From the NCBI RefSeq assembly GCF_002831585.1, contig NZ_CP025113.1, forward strand, positions 3,921,001 to 3,985,000: 64,000 bases of DNA, written 5' to 3'. The position numbers were made by a program, and so were the translations under genes. Positions 53,329 to 62,385 of this stretch are shown here, piece by piece. How positions within the stretch are numbered: position 1 is the first letter of the stretch; each line of letters opens with the position of its first letter. Origin of the DNA: Bradyrhizobium sp. SK17. GTDB taxonomy: Bacteria; Pseudomonadota; Alphaproteobacteria; Rhizobiales; Xanthobacteraceae. The notes beneath the pieces are model-generated. The model was not told the origin of the DNA. It saw only the letters and a list, made by a program, of their open reading frames with translations, and searched no databases.

Positions 53329-54498
53329 CTATGCGGCGGTCGATGCCTTCTGGGCTGCCGCGGCCTTCTTCTGCTCGGCGGCGATCGCCTCGTCGCGGCG
53401 GATCTCCGAAAGCTTCTTCTGCACCTGCTGCGAGAAGATGTACTGGGCCGGCCGCTGCTTCGACATGTCGATCTCCGGCGCCATCGGGCCCGTCGTCTTG
53501 ATGCCGCGCAGCGCGACCCACATCGCCTTCAGCGGATTGTTGATCGCAGCGGTCGCCGCGGTCGGCTCGTAGCCGCAATGGGCCATACAGTCGGCGCACT
53601 TCTCGTACTTGCCGGTGCCGTAGGTTTCCCAATCGGTGGTGTCCATCAGCTCCTTGAAGGTCTTGGCGTAGCCTTCACCGAGCAGATAGCACGGCTTCTG
53701 CCAGCCGAAGATGTTGCGCGCCGGCATGCCCCACGGCGTGCACTCGTATTCCTGGTTGCCGGCGAGGAAGTCCAAGAAGAGTCCGGAATGCATGAAATTC
53801 CACTTCTTGCCCTTGCCGAGCGCAAAGACGTCGCGGAACAGCTTCTTGGTCTTGGTGCGGTTGAGGAAGTGCTCCTGGTCGGGCGCACGCTCATAGGCAT
53901 AACCGGGCGACATCGAGACGCCGACGCCGAGCTCGGTGGTGAAGTCGAGAAACTTCGCGATCTCCTCGGCCGGGTGGCCGTCGAAGATGGTGGCGTTGAC
54001 GTTGACGGTGAAGCCGCGGGCCTTGGCCGCCTTGATCGCAGAGACGGCGCGATCGAACACGCCCTTCTGCGAAACCGCCTTGTCGTGATGGTCCTTCAGG
54101 CCGTCGAGATGCACCGAGAAGAACAGATAGGGCGACGGCTCGAACAGATCGAGCTTCTTCTCGAGCAGCAGCGCATTGGTACACAGCGAGACGAACTTCT
54201 TGCGCGCCACGAGGCCGCGCACGATCTCACCGATCTCCTTGTGGATCAGCGGCTCGCCGCCGGGGATCGCCACCATCGGCGCGCCGCACTCATCGGCCGC
54301 GTCCCAGCACTCCTGCGCGCTCATGCGGCGGTTGAGGATCGCATCGGGATAATCGATCTTGCCGCAACCGACGCAGGCGAGGTTGCAACGGAACAGCGGT
54401 TCGAGCATCAGCACGAGCGGATAGCGTTTGCGGCCAAGCAGTTTTTGCTTGATCAGATAACCGCCGATACGCATTTCCTTGAAGAACGGTATAGCCAT
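53329..54498 (-). CDS. hpnH: Adenosylhopane synthase HpnH (radical SAM)
   Basis: Joins the adenosyl group to hopene (diploptene), the first committed step to C35 hopanoids. The 389-residue protein begins MAIPFFKEMRIGGYLIKQK, has the radical-SAM ligands Cys38, Cys42 and Cys45 in FRCNLACVGCGK, and a C-terminal DUF3463-type region with CADCMAHCGYEP. The tail is Ala/Lys-rich and not conserved. The ATG at 54498 was chosen over an upstream TTG/GTG-type extension. It follows ispH after 45 bases on the same strand, so the two are likely one operon. Confidence 0.94.
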   Translation of the reverse strand: MAIPFFKEMRIGGYLIKQKLLGRKRYPLVLMLEPLFRCNLACVGCGKIDYPDAILNRRMSAQECWDAADECGAPMVAIPGGEPLIHKEIGEIVRGLVARKKFVSLCTNALLLEKKLDLFEPSPYLFFSVHLDGLKDHHDKAVSQKGVFDRAVSAIKAAKARGFTVNVNATIFDGHPAEEIAKFLDFTTELGVGVSMSPGYAYERAPDQEHFLNRTKTKKLFRDVFALGKGKKWNFMHSGLFLDFLAGNQEYECTPWGMPARNIFGWQKPCYLLGEGYAKTFKELMDTTDWETYGTGKYEKCADCMAHCGYEPTAATAAINNPLKAMWVALRGIKTTGPMAPEIDMSKQRPAQYIFSQQVQKKLSEIRRDEAIAAEQKKAAAAQKASTAA

Positions 54499-54543
54499 TA
54501 GACGATTTTCTTTCTGCACTTATCAAAGGGAAGTGGGTTCAGA

Positions 54544-55470
54544 TCAGCCCGCAGTCAGTTCGGCTGGCAGCCGGAATTCGATATTCTCTTCTCGGCCCGG
54601 CACGACCGAGACCGAAACCGGTCCGATCCGCCGCAGAGCCTCGATCACATCGTCGACCAGAACTTCAGGCGCCGACGCGCCCGCAGTGATGCCGACGGCC
54701 TTCGCATCCTTCAGCCAGTCCGGGTTGAGTTCGCTCCCATCGGCAATCAGGTAACTCGCGACACCGACCTCGGTGCCGATTTCACGAAGCCTGTTCGAGT
54801 TGGAACTATTGGCGGCCCCCACCACCAAAATGACGTCCACCAGCTTGCTCAGGTCCCTTACCGCAGATTGGCGGTTCTGTGTCGCATAGCAGATATCCCT
54901 GATGTCCGGGCCTTGAATATCTGTAAATCTGGCCTGAAGCGCCGCGATTATGTCCTTGGTGTCGTCCACAGACAACGTGGTCTGGGTGATATAGGCGACC
55001 GGGGTGTCGACCGGCAGCCGCAATTCCGCCACATCCTCGACGCCCTGGACCAGCAGAACCGGCCCCGGAACCTGTCCCATGGTTCCTTCGACCTCGGGAT
55101 GGCCGGCATGCCCGATCAGGATCAGGGCGCGGCCCTTCGAGATATAGCGTTTGCCCTGATTGTGGACCTTGGTGACGAGCGGGCAGGTGGCATTGAGCAC
55201 GGGCAGGTCGCGTGCCGCAGCCTCCTCCTCGACGCTTCGCGCGACGCCATGGGCGCTGAACACGGTCACGGCCTTGGCCGGCACTTCCGACAAATCCTCG
55301 ACGAAGATCGCGCCCTTCTTCTTCAGGCTCTCGACCACGTATTTGTTGTGTACGATCTCATGGCGGACATAGACAGGCGGGCCATACTTCGCGAGCGCGC
55401 GTTCGACGATTTCGATCGCGCGCACAACGCCCGCGCAAAAGCCGCGCGGCTGAGCAAGGAAAACTTCCAT
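54544..55470 (-). CDS. ispH: 4-hydroxy-3-methylbut-2-enyl diphosphate reductase
   Basis: Last step of the MEP isoprenoid pathway, giving IPP and DMAPP, using an iron-sulphur cluster. The 308-residue protein starts [15 protein letters not shown]; cluster ligands are Cys12, Cys96 (NATCPLV) and Cys194 (ICYATQNRQ). Catalytic His41, His124 and Glu126 (HAGHPEVEG) are in place. The frame is open to 55617, but the family start and length fit 55470. Its placement upstream of hpnH links isoprenoid supply to hopanoid extension. Confidence 0.95.
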   Translation of the reverse strand: MEVFLAQPRGFCAGVVRAIEIVERALAKYGPPVYVRHEIVHNKYVVESLKKKGAIFVEDLSEVPAKAVTVFSAHGVARSVEEEAAARDLPVLNATCPLVTKVHNQGKRYISKGRALILIGHAGHPEVEGTMGQVPGPVLLVQGVEDVAELRLPVDTPVAYITQTTLSVDDTKDIIAALQARFTDIQGPDIRDICYATQNRQSAVRDLSKLVDVILVVGAANSSNSNRLREIGTEVGVASYLIADGSELNPDWLKDAKAVGITAGASAPEVLVDDVIEALRRIGPVSVSVVPGREENIEFRLPAELTAG

Positions 55471-55922
55471 AGGACGTCCGTTACGCAAATTGCACCAGCC
55501 TCGTTCAATGTCCTGCCGCCGTTCGGCAACGCACTTCGCCCGGTCGGGCCTTGCAACATCGGTTGCAATGTCCGCACCATCCCAGGTCCTGCAGGTGATC
55601 CGCGTCCCCAAGGGCATGGAAATACAGGGTTTTGTGGCAAAAAGGTAGCGCCTAGAAAGGCTCTACGGTTTGCGGGGAGAGACGTTTGAGGTAATATAGT
55701 ATATCACGAGGGGCCCTGCGACCCTAAGTCCCCTCACTTGTTCGTCACTTTATCGCCCACTCATGCGGTCTATACCGGCGTTCGTGGCCGTATCCTGTCG
55801 TTTGGAACCTCCTCGCCAGCCCGTCGAGGAAGATAACCAAAACAACATTAGATCGGTCCCGGGAACTCCGCTACAGAGCGGGCGTTTTCGGCCATGCTTC
55901 CCCGAGATTAGAAAGAAACGAA
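55471..55922. other. Divergent promoter region ispH-hpnN
   Basis: About 450 bases between divergent ispH and hpnN. It holds the EcfG-type promoter described at 55862-55886, an AT-rich stretch TAATATAGTATATCAC near 55693, and no credible gene. The upstream extension of the ispH frame to 55617 lacks family similarity. Confidence 0.6.
55862..55886 (+). promoter_or_regulatory. EcfG-type general stress promoter of hpnN
   Basis: GGAAC (55862-55866), 16 bases, then CGTT (55883-55886) is an exact match to the alphaproteobacterial EcfG/sigma-T consensus GGAAC-N16-17-CGTT. It is oriented toward hpnN, with the expected start of transcription about 30 bases before the GTG at 55923. In R. palustris hopanoid methylation is EcfG-dependent, which makes this assignment plausible. 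Confidence 0.75.
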
Positions 55923-58538
55923 GTGCTGACAAATATTGTCGTCTCCGTTGTTAGGACGTGTACGCGTTTTGCCCTTCCGGTTGTCATTTTCTCCGTGCTG
56001 CTGTCGATCGGGGCCGCCTTCTATACGGCCCGCAACTTCTCGATCAACACCGACATCAACAAGCTGATCTCGCCGGATCTGGATTGGCGCAAGCGCGATA
56101 ACCAGTTCGAGGAGGCATTCGACCGCGAGCGGCTGATCCTGGCCGTGGTCGAAGCGGCGACACCCGAGCTCGCAAGTTCGGCGGCCAAGGCACTCACCGC
56201 GAAGCTGCAGGCTGACAAGAAGAACTTCGAGGCGATCACCGCGCTCGGCTCCGGCGAGTTCTTCGAGCGGAACGGTTTGCTGTTCCTGCCGACCGAAGAG
56301 GTCGGCAAGATCACGGCGCAGCTCGAATCGGCCGCGCCGCTGGTCGAGATCATGGCGGGCGATCCCTCGATTCGCGGATTGACCGGCGCGCTCGAGACCG
56401 GTCTCGCCGGCGTCAAGCGCGGTCAGGTCAAGCTCGACAACGCCGTGCAGCCGTTCAACCTGATTTCCGAGACCGTCGAGACGGTTCTGGCCAAGGGCGA
56501 TGCAACCTTCTCCTGGCGCGAGCTGACGAGTGACAAGCCGCTGACCGATTCGGACAAGCGCGCCTTCATCGAGGTCAAGCCGATCATCGACTATTCGGCG
56601 CTGGAGCCGGGCAAGTCTGCCACCGATGCGATCCGGCAGGCCGCCGTCGATCTGAAATTCCCGACCGAGTATCACGCTCGCGTGCGCCTGACCGGGCCGG
56701 TGCCGATCGCCAACGAGGAATATGCCACCGTGCAGGACGGCGCGATCGCCAACGGCATCGGCACCGTGGTGATCGTGCTGATCATCCTCTGGCTCGCGCT
56801 GCATTCCGGCAAGATCATCTTCGCCGTGTTCGTGAACCTGTTCATCGGGCTTGCCCTCACCACGGCGGTTGGCCTGATGATGGTCGGCTCGCTGAACCTG
56901 CTCTCGATCGCCTTTGCGGTGCTGTTCATCGGCCTCGGCGTCGACTTCGGCATCCAGTTCAGCGTCCGCTACCGATCCGAGCGGTTCAAGAACGACAATC
57001 TGACGCTGGCGCTGGAGAACGCGGCGCGCCGCTCGGCCGTGCCGCTGTCGCTTGCCGCGATGGCGACCGCCGCCGGCTTCCTTTGCTTCCTGCCGACCGA
57101 TTACAAGGGCATTTCCGAGCTCGGCAAGATCGCCGGTGCCGGCATGCTGATCGCGTTCATCACCAGCATCACGGTGCTGCCGGCGCTGCTCGATTTGCTC
57201 AATCCGCCCGGCGAGAAGGAGCCGGTCGGCTACGCCTTCCTTGCGCCGGTCGACCACTTCCTCGAAAAGCATCGCGTCCCGATCATTGTCGGCACGCTGC
57301 TGGTCACGGTCGCGGGCCTGCCGCTGCTCCACTACATGAAGTTCGACTTCAACCCGATCAATCTGCGCAACAAGCATGCGGAATCGATCGCAACCTTCCT
57401 CGACCTGAGGAAGGACCCGAACACCGGCGCCAACGCCATCGACGTGATGACGCGATCGGAAGAGGACGCCAAGAAGATCGAGGCCAAGCTCGAGAAGCTG
57501 CCGGAAGTCGCGCGCGTGATGTCGCTCGGCAGCTTCGTGCCTGACGACCAGCCGGCCAAGCTGAAGCTGATCGCGCAGGCGGCCAAGACGCTCGGCCCCG
57601 CGCTCAACCCGGACTCGGTGGATCCGGCGCCGTCGGATCAGGAGAACGTCGAGTCGTTGAAGAGTTCGGTCGACAATTTGCGCAGGACCGCAGGCGACGA
57701 CAAGGGCCCGGGCGCGATTGCCGCGCGAAGGCTCGCCGATGCCCTGCAGAAGCTCGCCGATTCGACCCAGGCGACCCGCGACAAGGCGCAGGACGTCTTC
57801 GTTGCGCCGATGAAGATCGTGTTCAATCAGCTCAGGAACACGTTGCAGGCGCAGACCGTCACGTTGCAGAACCTGCCGCCGGAACTGGTCGCGAGCTGGA
57901 AGACCAAGGACGGCCTGATGCGTGTCGAGGCGGAGCCGAAGGGCGACCCGAACGACAACGACAATCTGCGCCGCTTTGCCGACGCCGTGCTTGCCGCCGA
58001 GCCGACCGCGATCGGCGGCCCGGTCTCGATCCTGAAATCGGGCGATGTCATCGTCAACGCGTTCATCCACGCCGGCATTCTGGCGCTGGTCACGATCAGC
58101 CTGCTGTTGTGGCTCACGCTGCGCCGCATCGTCGACGTGCTGATGACGCTGGTACCGCTGCTGGTGGCCGGCATCGTCACGCTGGAGATCTGCGTGCTGA
58201 TCAGGCTGCCGCTCAACTTCGCCAACATCGTCGCGTTGCCGCTGCTGCTCGGCGTCGGCGTGGCGTTCAAGATCTACTATGTCACGGCGTGGCGCCAGGG
58301 CAGGACGAACCTGCTGCAGTCAAGCCTGACGCGTGCGATCTTTTTCAGTGCGCTGACCACGGCGACCGCGTTCGGCAGCCTGTGGCTGTCGAGCCATCCC
58401 GGCACCGCGAGCATGGGCAAGCTGCTCGCGCTCTCGCTCGTCACCACGCTCGCGGCGGTGCTGCTGTTCCAGCCGGCGCTGATGGGCAAGCCGCGTGAGG
58501 CCATCAAGGAAGAGGATATCGCCAACGACGTCACCTGA
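55923..58538 (+). CDS. hpnN: Hopanoid transporter HpnN (RND family)
   Basis: Inner-membrane RND transporter of 871 residues that, in R. palustris, moves hopanoids to the outer membrane. It has an N-terminal helix (FALPVVIFSVLLSIGAAFYT), loop 1 (residues ~40-270), a bundle of five helices including LNLLSIAFAVLFIGLGVDFG, a helix near 450, loop 2 (~470-710) and the C-terminal bundle ending with LALSLVTTLAAVLLFQPA. The start is a GTG at 55923. It is divergent from ispH-hpnH and carries an EcfG-type promoter. Confidence 0.94.
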   Translation: MLTNIVVSVVRTCTRFALPVVIFSVLLSIGAAFYTARNFSINTDINKLISPDLDWRKRDNQFEEAFDRERLILAVVEAATPELASSAAKALTAKLQADKKNFEAITALGSGEFFERNGLLFLPTEEVGKITAQLESAAPLVEIMAGDPSIRGLTGALETGLAGVKRGQVKLDNAVQPFNLISETVETVLAKGDATFSWRELTSDKPLTDSDKRAFIEVKPIIDYSALEPGKSATDAIRQAAVDLKFPTEYHARVRLTGPVPIANEEYATVQDGAIANGIGTVVIVLIILWLALHSGKIIFAVFVNLFIGLALTTAVGLMMVGSLNLLSIAFAVLFIGLGVDFGIQFSVRYRSERFKNDNLTLALENAARRSAVPLSLAAMATAAGFLCFLPTDYKGISELGKIAGAGMLIAFITSITVLPALLDLLNPPGEKEPVGYAFLAPVDHFLEKHRVPIIVGTLLVTVAGLPLLHYMKFDFNPINLRNKHAESIATFLDLRKDPNTGANAIDVMTRSEEDAKKIEAKLEKLPEVARVMSLGSFVPDDQPAKLKLIAQAAKTLGPALNPDSVDPAPSDQENVESLKSSVDNLRRTAGDDKGPGAIAARRLADALQKLADSTQATRDKAQDVFVAPMKIVFNQLRNTLQAQTVTLQNLPPELVASWKTKDGLMRVEAEPKGDPNDNDNLRRFADAVLAAEPTAIGGPVSILKSGDVIVNAFIHAGILALVTISLLLWLTLRRIVDVLMTLVPLLVAGIVTLEICVLIRLPLNFANIVALPLLLGVGVAFKIYYVTAWRQGRTNLLQSSLTRAIFFSALTTATAFGSLWLSSHPGTASMGKLLALSLVTTLAAVLLFQPALMGKPREAIKEEDIANDVT

Positions 58539-58613
58539 CGCGCTGGCGATTCGCTTTCGATTTCGGTTTGGCTCCGGGGGCAGCGGCCTCCGGAGTGGCC
58601 GGCCGGCTCCCGC

Positions 58614-58718
58614 TAGAGCATTTTCGAGCGAAGTGGAGACCGGTTCGCGTGAAGAAAACGCATCAAGGCGAGAAACTTAGAGCCCCGTTCCGATCCCATC
58701 GGAACGGCAAAGGCTCTA
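58614..58718. repeat. Dispersed repeat with terminal TAGAGC/GCTCTA inverted ends
   Basis: Begins TAGAGCATTTTCGAGCGAAG and ends AAAGGCTCTA, with an internal hairpin CCGTTCCGATCCCATCGGAACGG cut down here to its arms CCGTTCCGAT and ATCGGAACGG. Bradyrhizobiaceae genomes carry many copies of this type. The right end contributes the TAG stop of the DUF2147 gene (58716-58718, minus strand). Confidence 0.8.
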
Positions 58719-59381
58719 ATGCGTCGGTCGCGCGATATCCGGCAGCAGGCAGATATCACCGATGGTGTCCACCGACGCATTGGCGGCGCCCGGCGCGTTG
58801 GCCGCCTGCTTCTGACCCGGCTTGATGGCGGCAGCGGGCGGGACGGCGCCGGTGGTTTTTTGGGCCTGCGACGGCGCCGATTTGGGCGCGGCTCCCTTTG
58901 GCGCCGTGCCGGCCGCGGCCGGGTTGCCGGCGACGCTCATCGGGATCGGCGGACCGACGCGGGTCCAGGTCTCGCCGCCGCACAGGAAGCCCAGCACGCA
59001 ACCCTGGATCTCGAGCTGATCAGTGCCGACCGGCTTGATGGTCGAGCTGTAGAGCTGGCCGTCTTTGGCGTTGTAGACCTGACCTTCCCACGCATCGGCA
59101 CCGGCCTTCTTCTTCATGTCGATCAGGATCGGCATGCCGAGGGTGGGCCTGCTTTGCTTGGCCGGATCAGGATTGTTCTTATCCTTGCCGCCGGGGGTTT
59201 TTTCCCAGGACACCGCACCCCACATGTTGCCATTGCACTGGGCGACACGGATGGTGGCGACACCGTCCGCGACCTTCCAGTCGCCGGTGGGGTCCGCTGC
59301 AAGCGCCGGTGATACTACGGTGGCCAAAAATAAACCTGAAAAGGCTATTGTACGTGCGAATGTTCTTGGGCAGTGCAACAT
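58716..59381 (-). CDS. Secreted DUF2147 protein with Pro/Ala-rich tail
   Basis: A 221-residue exported protein with signal peptide (FARTIAFSGLFLATVVSPALA). The DUF2147 domain spans about residues 30-140: GDWKVADGVATIRV, MWGAVSW, GMPILIDM, GQVYNAKDGQLYSSTI and a C-terminal LCGGETWTRV. A low-complexity tail rich in Ala, Pro, Gly and Lys follows (about 80 residues), an atypical extension. The function of DUF2147 is unknown. The stop codon lies in the end of the adjacent repeat, so the tail may have been shaped by the repeat insertion. Confidence 0.82.
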   Translation of the reverse strand: MLHCPRTFARTIAFSGLFLATVVSPALAADPTGDWKVADGVATIRVAQCNGNMWGAVSWEKTPGGKDKNNPDPAKQSRPTLGMPILIDMKKKAGADAWEGQVYNAKDGQLYSSTIKPVGTDQLEIQGCVLGFLCGGETWTRVGPPIPMSVAGNPAAAGTAPKGAAPKSAPSQAQKTTGAVPPAAAIKPGQKQAANAPGAANASVDTIGDICLLPDIARPTH

Positions 59382-59422
59382 GGTCCAAACCTGTGCTTAA
59401 CTTGACGATCCGAGCGGGGGTC

Positions 59423-59445
59423 AAAACGCCGCTATCGAGCGTTTT
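59423..59445. promoter_or_regulatory. Hairpin in the DUF2147-hpnO intergenic region
   Basis: AAAACGC (59423-59429) and GCGTTTT (59439-59445) form a perfect seven-base dyad in the 102-base divergent gap. It may be an operator; it is not recognised as a known site. Confidence 0.4.
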
Positions 59446-59483
59446 AAGTTGACGAGATGGCCATCAACCGACGTATGTAACGA

Positions 59484-60875
59484 ATGGTAAGTTCCAATTT
59501 AGACGTTTCCGAGATTTTTGTGGAGCGCGAGGGGCAGCGTGGTGCCATGCACACGCGTCACCTCAACGAGCAGCTCGTTCGCGTTCTCAAGACCATCGGC
59601 TACGACGTCGGCTTCCAGAAGGGGCAAGGCCAATACCTCTTCGATCGTCAGGGGGCTCGTTACCTTGACCTATTGAGCGGATTTGGCGTTTTTGCGATTG
59701 GCCGCAATCATCCGGCCCTGCGCGAGGCGCTGAAGAGCGTGCTCGACGCCGATCTGCCGAATCTGGTGCAGCTTGACGTCTCCACGCTTGCGGGTGTGCT
59801 CGCGGAACGCCTGCTGGAACATGTTCCATACCTGGACAAGGTGTTTTTCGCCAATTCCGGCGCCGAAACCGTCGAGGCCGCGATCAAGTTCGCGCGCGGC
59901 GCCACCGGCCGTCCTGGCATCGTTTATTGCGGGCATTCGTTCCACGGCCTGTCCTACGGCGCGTTGTCGCTGACCGACGACACGAATTTCCGCAGCGGCT
60001 TCGAGCCGCTGCTGCCGGGCTGCACGCCGATTCCGTTCAACGATCTCGAGGCGCTCGAGAAGGCGCTGTCGTCGCGCCAGGTCGGCGCCTTCATCGTCGA
60101 GCCGATCCAGGGCAAGGGCGTCAACATGCCCACCGACGAGTTCCTGCCCGGCGCGCTGGCGCTGTGCCGCAAATACGGCACGCTGTTCATCGCCGACGAG
60201 ATCCAGACCGGCATCGGCCGCACCGGAAAATTCCTCGCGATCGAGCATTGGGGCATCGAGCCCGACATGGTGCTGCTCGCGAAGGCGCTGTCCGGCGGCC
60301 ATGTGCCGATCGGTGCGCTGCTGACGCGCAAGAACATCTTCGACAAGATCTTCAACCAGATGGATCGCGCGGTCGTGCACGGCTCGACCTTCGCGAAGAA
60401 CGATCTGGCGATGGCCGCCGGGATCGCGACGCTTGATGTCATCAAGGCCGAGAGGCTGGTCGAGAACGCCGCCAAGCGCGGCGCCGAGCTCCGCCTGGCG
60501 CTGACGCGCATGGTGCCCGGCTATGAGCTGATGAAGGAGGTCCGCGGCAAGGGCCTGATGATCGGCGTCGAGTTCGGTCCGCCGAAATCGCTGCGGCTGA
60601 AGGCGTCGTGGAACCTGCTGGAGACCGCCAACAAGGGCCTGTTCTGCCAGCTGATCACGGTGCCGCTGTTCAAGGATCACAAGATCCTGACCCAGGTCGC
60701 CGGCCACGGCCTGCACACCATCAAGTTGCTGCCGCCGTTGACGATCACCGAGGAGGATTGCAGCTGGATCGAGAAGTCGTTCGACGACGTGATCGCCGGC
60801 AGCCACAAGGTCCCCGGCGCGATCTGGTCGCTCGGCAAGACGCTGGTCGACAACGCGGTGCGCAAGTCGGCTTGA
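59484..60875 (+). CDS. hpnO: Aminobacteriohopanetriol synthase HpnO (aminotransferase class III)
   Basis: PLP-dependent transaminase, 463 residues, which makes 35-aminobacteriohopanetriol from the hopanoid aldehyde in R. palustris. It has the class-III segments FANSGAETVEAAIKFARGAT, HSFHGLSYGALSLTD, VEPIQGKG, FIADEIQTGIGRTGK with the PLP-ring aspartate, and the Schiff-base lysine in MVLLAKALSGGHVPIG. An acetylornithine or ornithine aminotransferase would look similar; the hopanoid context decides the name. Confidence 0.88.
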   Translation: MVSSNLDVSEIFVEREGQRGAMHTRHLNEQLVRVLKTIGYDVGFQKGQGQYLFDRQGARYLDLLSGFGVFAIGRNHPALREALKSVLDADLPNLVQLDVSTLAGVLAERLLEHVPYLDKVFFANSGAETVEAAIKFARGATGRPGIVYCGHSFHGLSYGALSLTDDTNFRSGFEPLLPGCTPIPFNDLEALEKALSSRQVGAFIVEPIQGKGVNMPTDEFLPGALALCRKYGTLFIADEIQTGIGRTGKFLAIEHWGIEPDMVLLAKALSGGHVPIGALLTRKNIFDKIFNQMDRAVVHGSTFAKNDLAMAAGIATLDVIKAERLVENAAKRGAELRLALTRMVPGYELMKEVRGKGLMIGVEFGPPKSLRLKASWNLLETANKGLFCQLITVPLFKDHKILTQVAGHGLHTIKLLPPLTITEEDCSWIEKSFDDVIAGSHKVPGAIWSLGKTLVDNAVRKSA

Positions 60876-60880
60876 GAATG

Positions 60881-60963
60881 GTAGGGCGGGTTAGGCGAAG
60901 CCGTAACCCGCCATTTGTTTGTAATCGGCCCGGTGGATTACGCCTTCGGCTAATCCACCCTAC
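60881..60963. repeat. Palindromic repeat after hpnO (GTAGGGCGGGTTA family)
   Basis: GTAGGGCGGGTTAGGCGAAG at one end and CTTCGGCTAATCCACCCTAC at the other form an imperfect dyad, with an inner partial hairpin AAGCCGTAACCC. It lies between the convergent hpnO and anti-sigma genes and may terminate both. Confidence 0.8.
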
Positions 60964-60966
60964 AAA

Positions 60967-61737
60967 TCACCCCTCCTTGTTCGCGCGCATCGCGGTCTCG
61001 AACTTGTCGCCGAACTCGTTCAGCTCGTCGGCGCCGATATCGCTGACCGCCCAGTAGTTCAGGCCGCGGTCGCTCCAGCTGCGGATATTGAAGCCTTGCA
61101 GGGTCGTGATCTTCGCGGGCTTGCGCTCGGTATTCGCGGTCTGCGCCACGAACAGGTTGATGACGTGCTGGCGGCGCTTGTAGACCACGGCGCCGATCTC
61201 GCGGGCGTTGACATAGTCGAGCCGGCCGCCGATCAGCGTAAAGCCTTGCGCGGTGAGGTCGATCACCGGCGGCGAAACGTCGAGCTTGCCGTTGAACCAG
61301 GGCTTCACCGTATGCTGGTCGGTCGAGACCACGTCGATCAGGTGGCCGGCTTGCAGCGAGCGCAGATGCGCCGACACCACCTCGTTCTCGATGCGCTGCT
61401 CGTCGTCATTGCGCATCACGATCGCGATCAGACCGGTCGCCGCCATCGCCGATACCGCCGAGCCCATCGCAAAGCCGCGCAGCACCGAGCGCCGGCTCGG
61501 GGTCGCCTGCGTCTGCGGTTGCGGCAGCGCCTTCTCGATCTTGCGGCGCAGCTCGAGCGGCGCCTTGTAGCGCACGTCGCTCTCGGCGATCGCCTGGCGG
61601 ATCTCCTGATACTCCTTCATCAGCGCGGCACAATGCGCGCATCCTTCGACATGGGCTTCCACTTCGCGTGCATGGCCGGCGTCGAGTTCGCCGTCGATCA
61701 GCGCGTGGATCAGCACTTCGGCTTCCTCGCAGGTCAT
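60967..61737 (-). CDS. Transmembrane anti-sigma factor
   Basis: A 256-residue membrane anti-sigma factor. The N-terminal zinc-binding anti-sigma domain has His29, Cys33 and Cys36 in AHVEGCAHCAAL. A single helix is near residues 85-108 (GFAMGSAVSAMAATGLIAIV), and the C-terminal periplasmic part (residues ~110-256) contains AHLRSLQAGHLIDVVSTDQH. It binds the ECF sigma factor encoded just upstream, whose stop overlaps its start (ATGA). The signal releasing it is unknown. Confidence 0.9.
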   Translation of the reverse strand: MTCEEAEVLIHALIDGELDAGHAREVEAHVEGCAHCAALMKEYQEIRQAIAESDVRYKAPLELRRKIEKALPQPQTQATPSRRSVLRGFAMGSAVSAMAATGLIAIVMRNDDEQRIENEVVSAHLRSLQAGHLIDVVSTDQHTVKPWFNGKLDVSPPVIDLTAQGFTLIGGRLDYVNAREIGAVVYKRRQHVINLFVAQTANTERKPAKITTLQGFNIRSWSDRGLNYWAVSDIGADELNEFGDKFETAMRANKEG

Positions 61738-62291
61738 TTCACTTGCTCCTGTTCCGCGAGCCAGGCCGATCGCAGCATGGCGCGGGCGCGCGCGAGGCGG
61801 GACATCACGGTGCCGACCGGCACGGCGGCGACATCGGCGATCTCGCGGTATGATAGATTCTGGATTTCCCTGAGCACGAAGGTCTCGCGGAACGGCTCGG
61901 CAAGTGCCGCGACCAGCTTGCGCACGGTGTCGCCGTCGAAGCGGCGCAGCAGCTGCTTTTCCGGCGTCTCGGGGGCTTCATTCCACATCGGGGCCTGGTC
62001 GCCGCCTTCGGGCAGCTCCTCGACCGCGGTGGGCGCGGTCTTGCGCCGCGCAAATTCGGCCCGGCAGACATTGCGCAAGATCGCGAACAGCCACGGCTTC
62101 ATCGCAGGTCCCCGATAGCTGTCGAAGTGCTTGTAGGCGCGCAGATAGCATTCCTGCACCGCGTCCTCGGCGTCGGCGGCATCGCGCAGCAGATAGCGCG
62201 CCAGCGTGTAGGCGTCATCGAGATAGGGCAGCGCGGCTTCGCGGAAGCGCCGCGCCTTTTCGGGATCGTCTTGCGGCGCGTTGACAACCAT
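61734..62291 (-). CDS. ECF RNA polymerase sigma factor
   Basis: Sigma-70 family, ECF type, about 185 residues. Region 2 is LARYLLRDAADAEDAVQECYLRAYKHF with FAILRNVCRAEFAR, and region 4 is LRRFDGDTVRKLV ... LREIQNLSYREIADVAAVPVGTVMSRLARARA. I chose the ATG at 62291, preceded by AGGA; the frame extends upstream to 62393 over a non-conserved stretch. It is paired with the anti-sigma gene that follows it. The cupredoxin and phosphoesterase upstream are on the same strand and may be among its targets. Confidence 0.9.
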   Translation of the reverse strand: MVVNAPQDDPEKARRFREAALPYLDDAYTLARYLLRDAADAEDAVQECYLRAYKHFDSYRGPAMKPWLFAILRNVCRAEFARRKTAPTAVEELPEGGDQAPMWNEAPETPEKQLLRRFDGDTVRKLVAALAEPFRETFVLREIQNLSYREIADVAAVPVGTVMSRLARARAMLRSAWLAEQEQVK

Positions 62292-62385
62292 CGTGTCCTG
62301 CCCGGCATGTCGAGAGACGGCTTGTGCCCGGTCGGCGGCTGTGGGCCACCGGCCGGGCATGGTTGTGATTGTATGGGTGATCACG

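Noticed and set aside
55471..55617. Upstream extension of ispH
   Set aside because: The ispH family starts at [12 protein letters not shown]; the extension would add about 49 unsupported residues.
55908..58070. 720-residue open frame antisense to hpnN
   Set aside because: Its sequence is Arg/Asp/Gly/Val-rich low-complexity as expected for the complement of a GC-rich gene; hpnN on the plus strand has clear RND features over its whole length.
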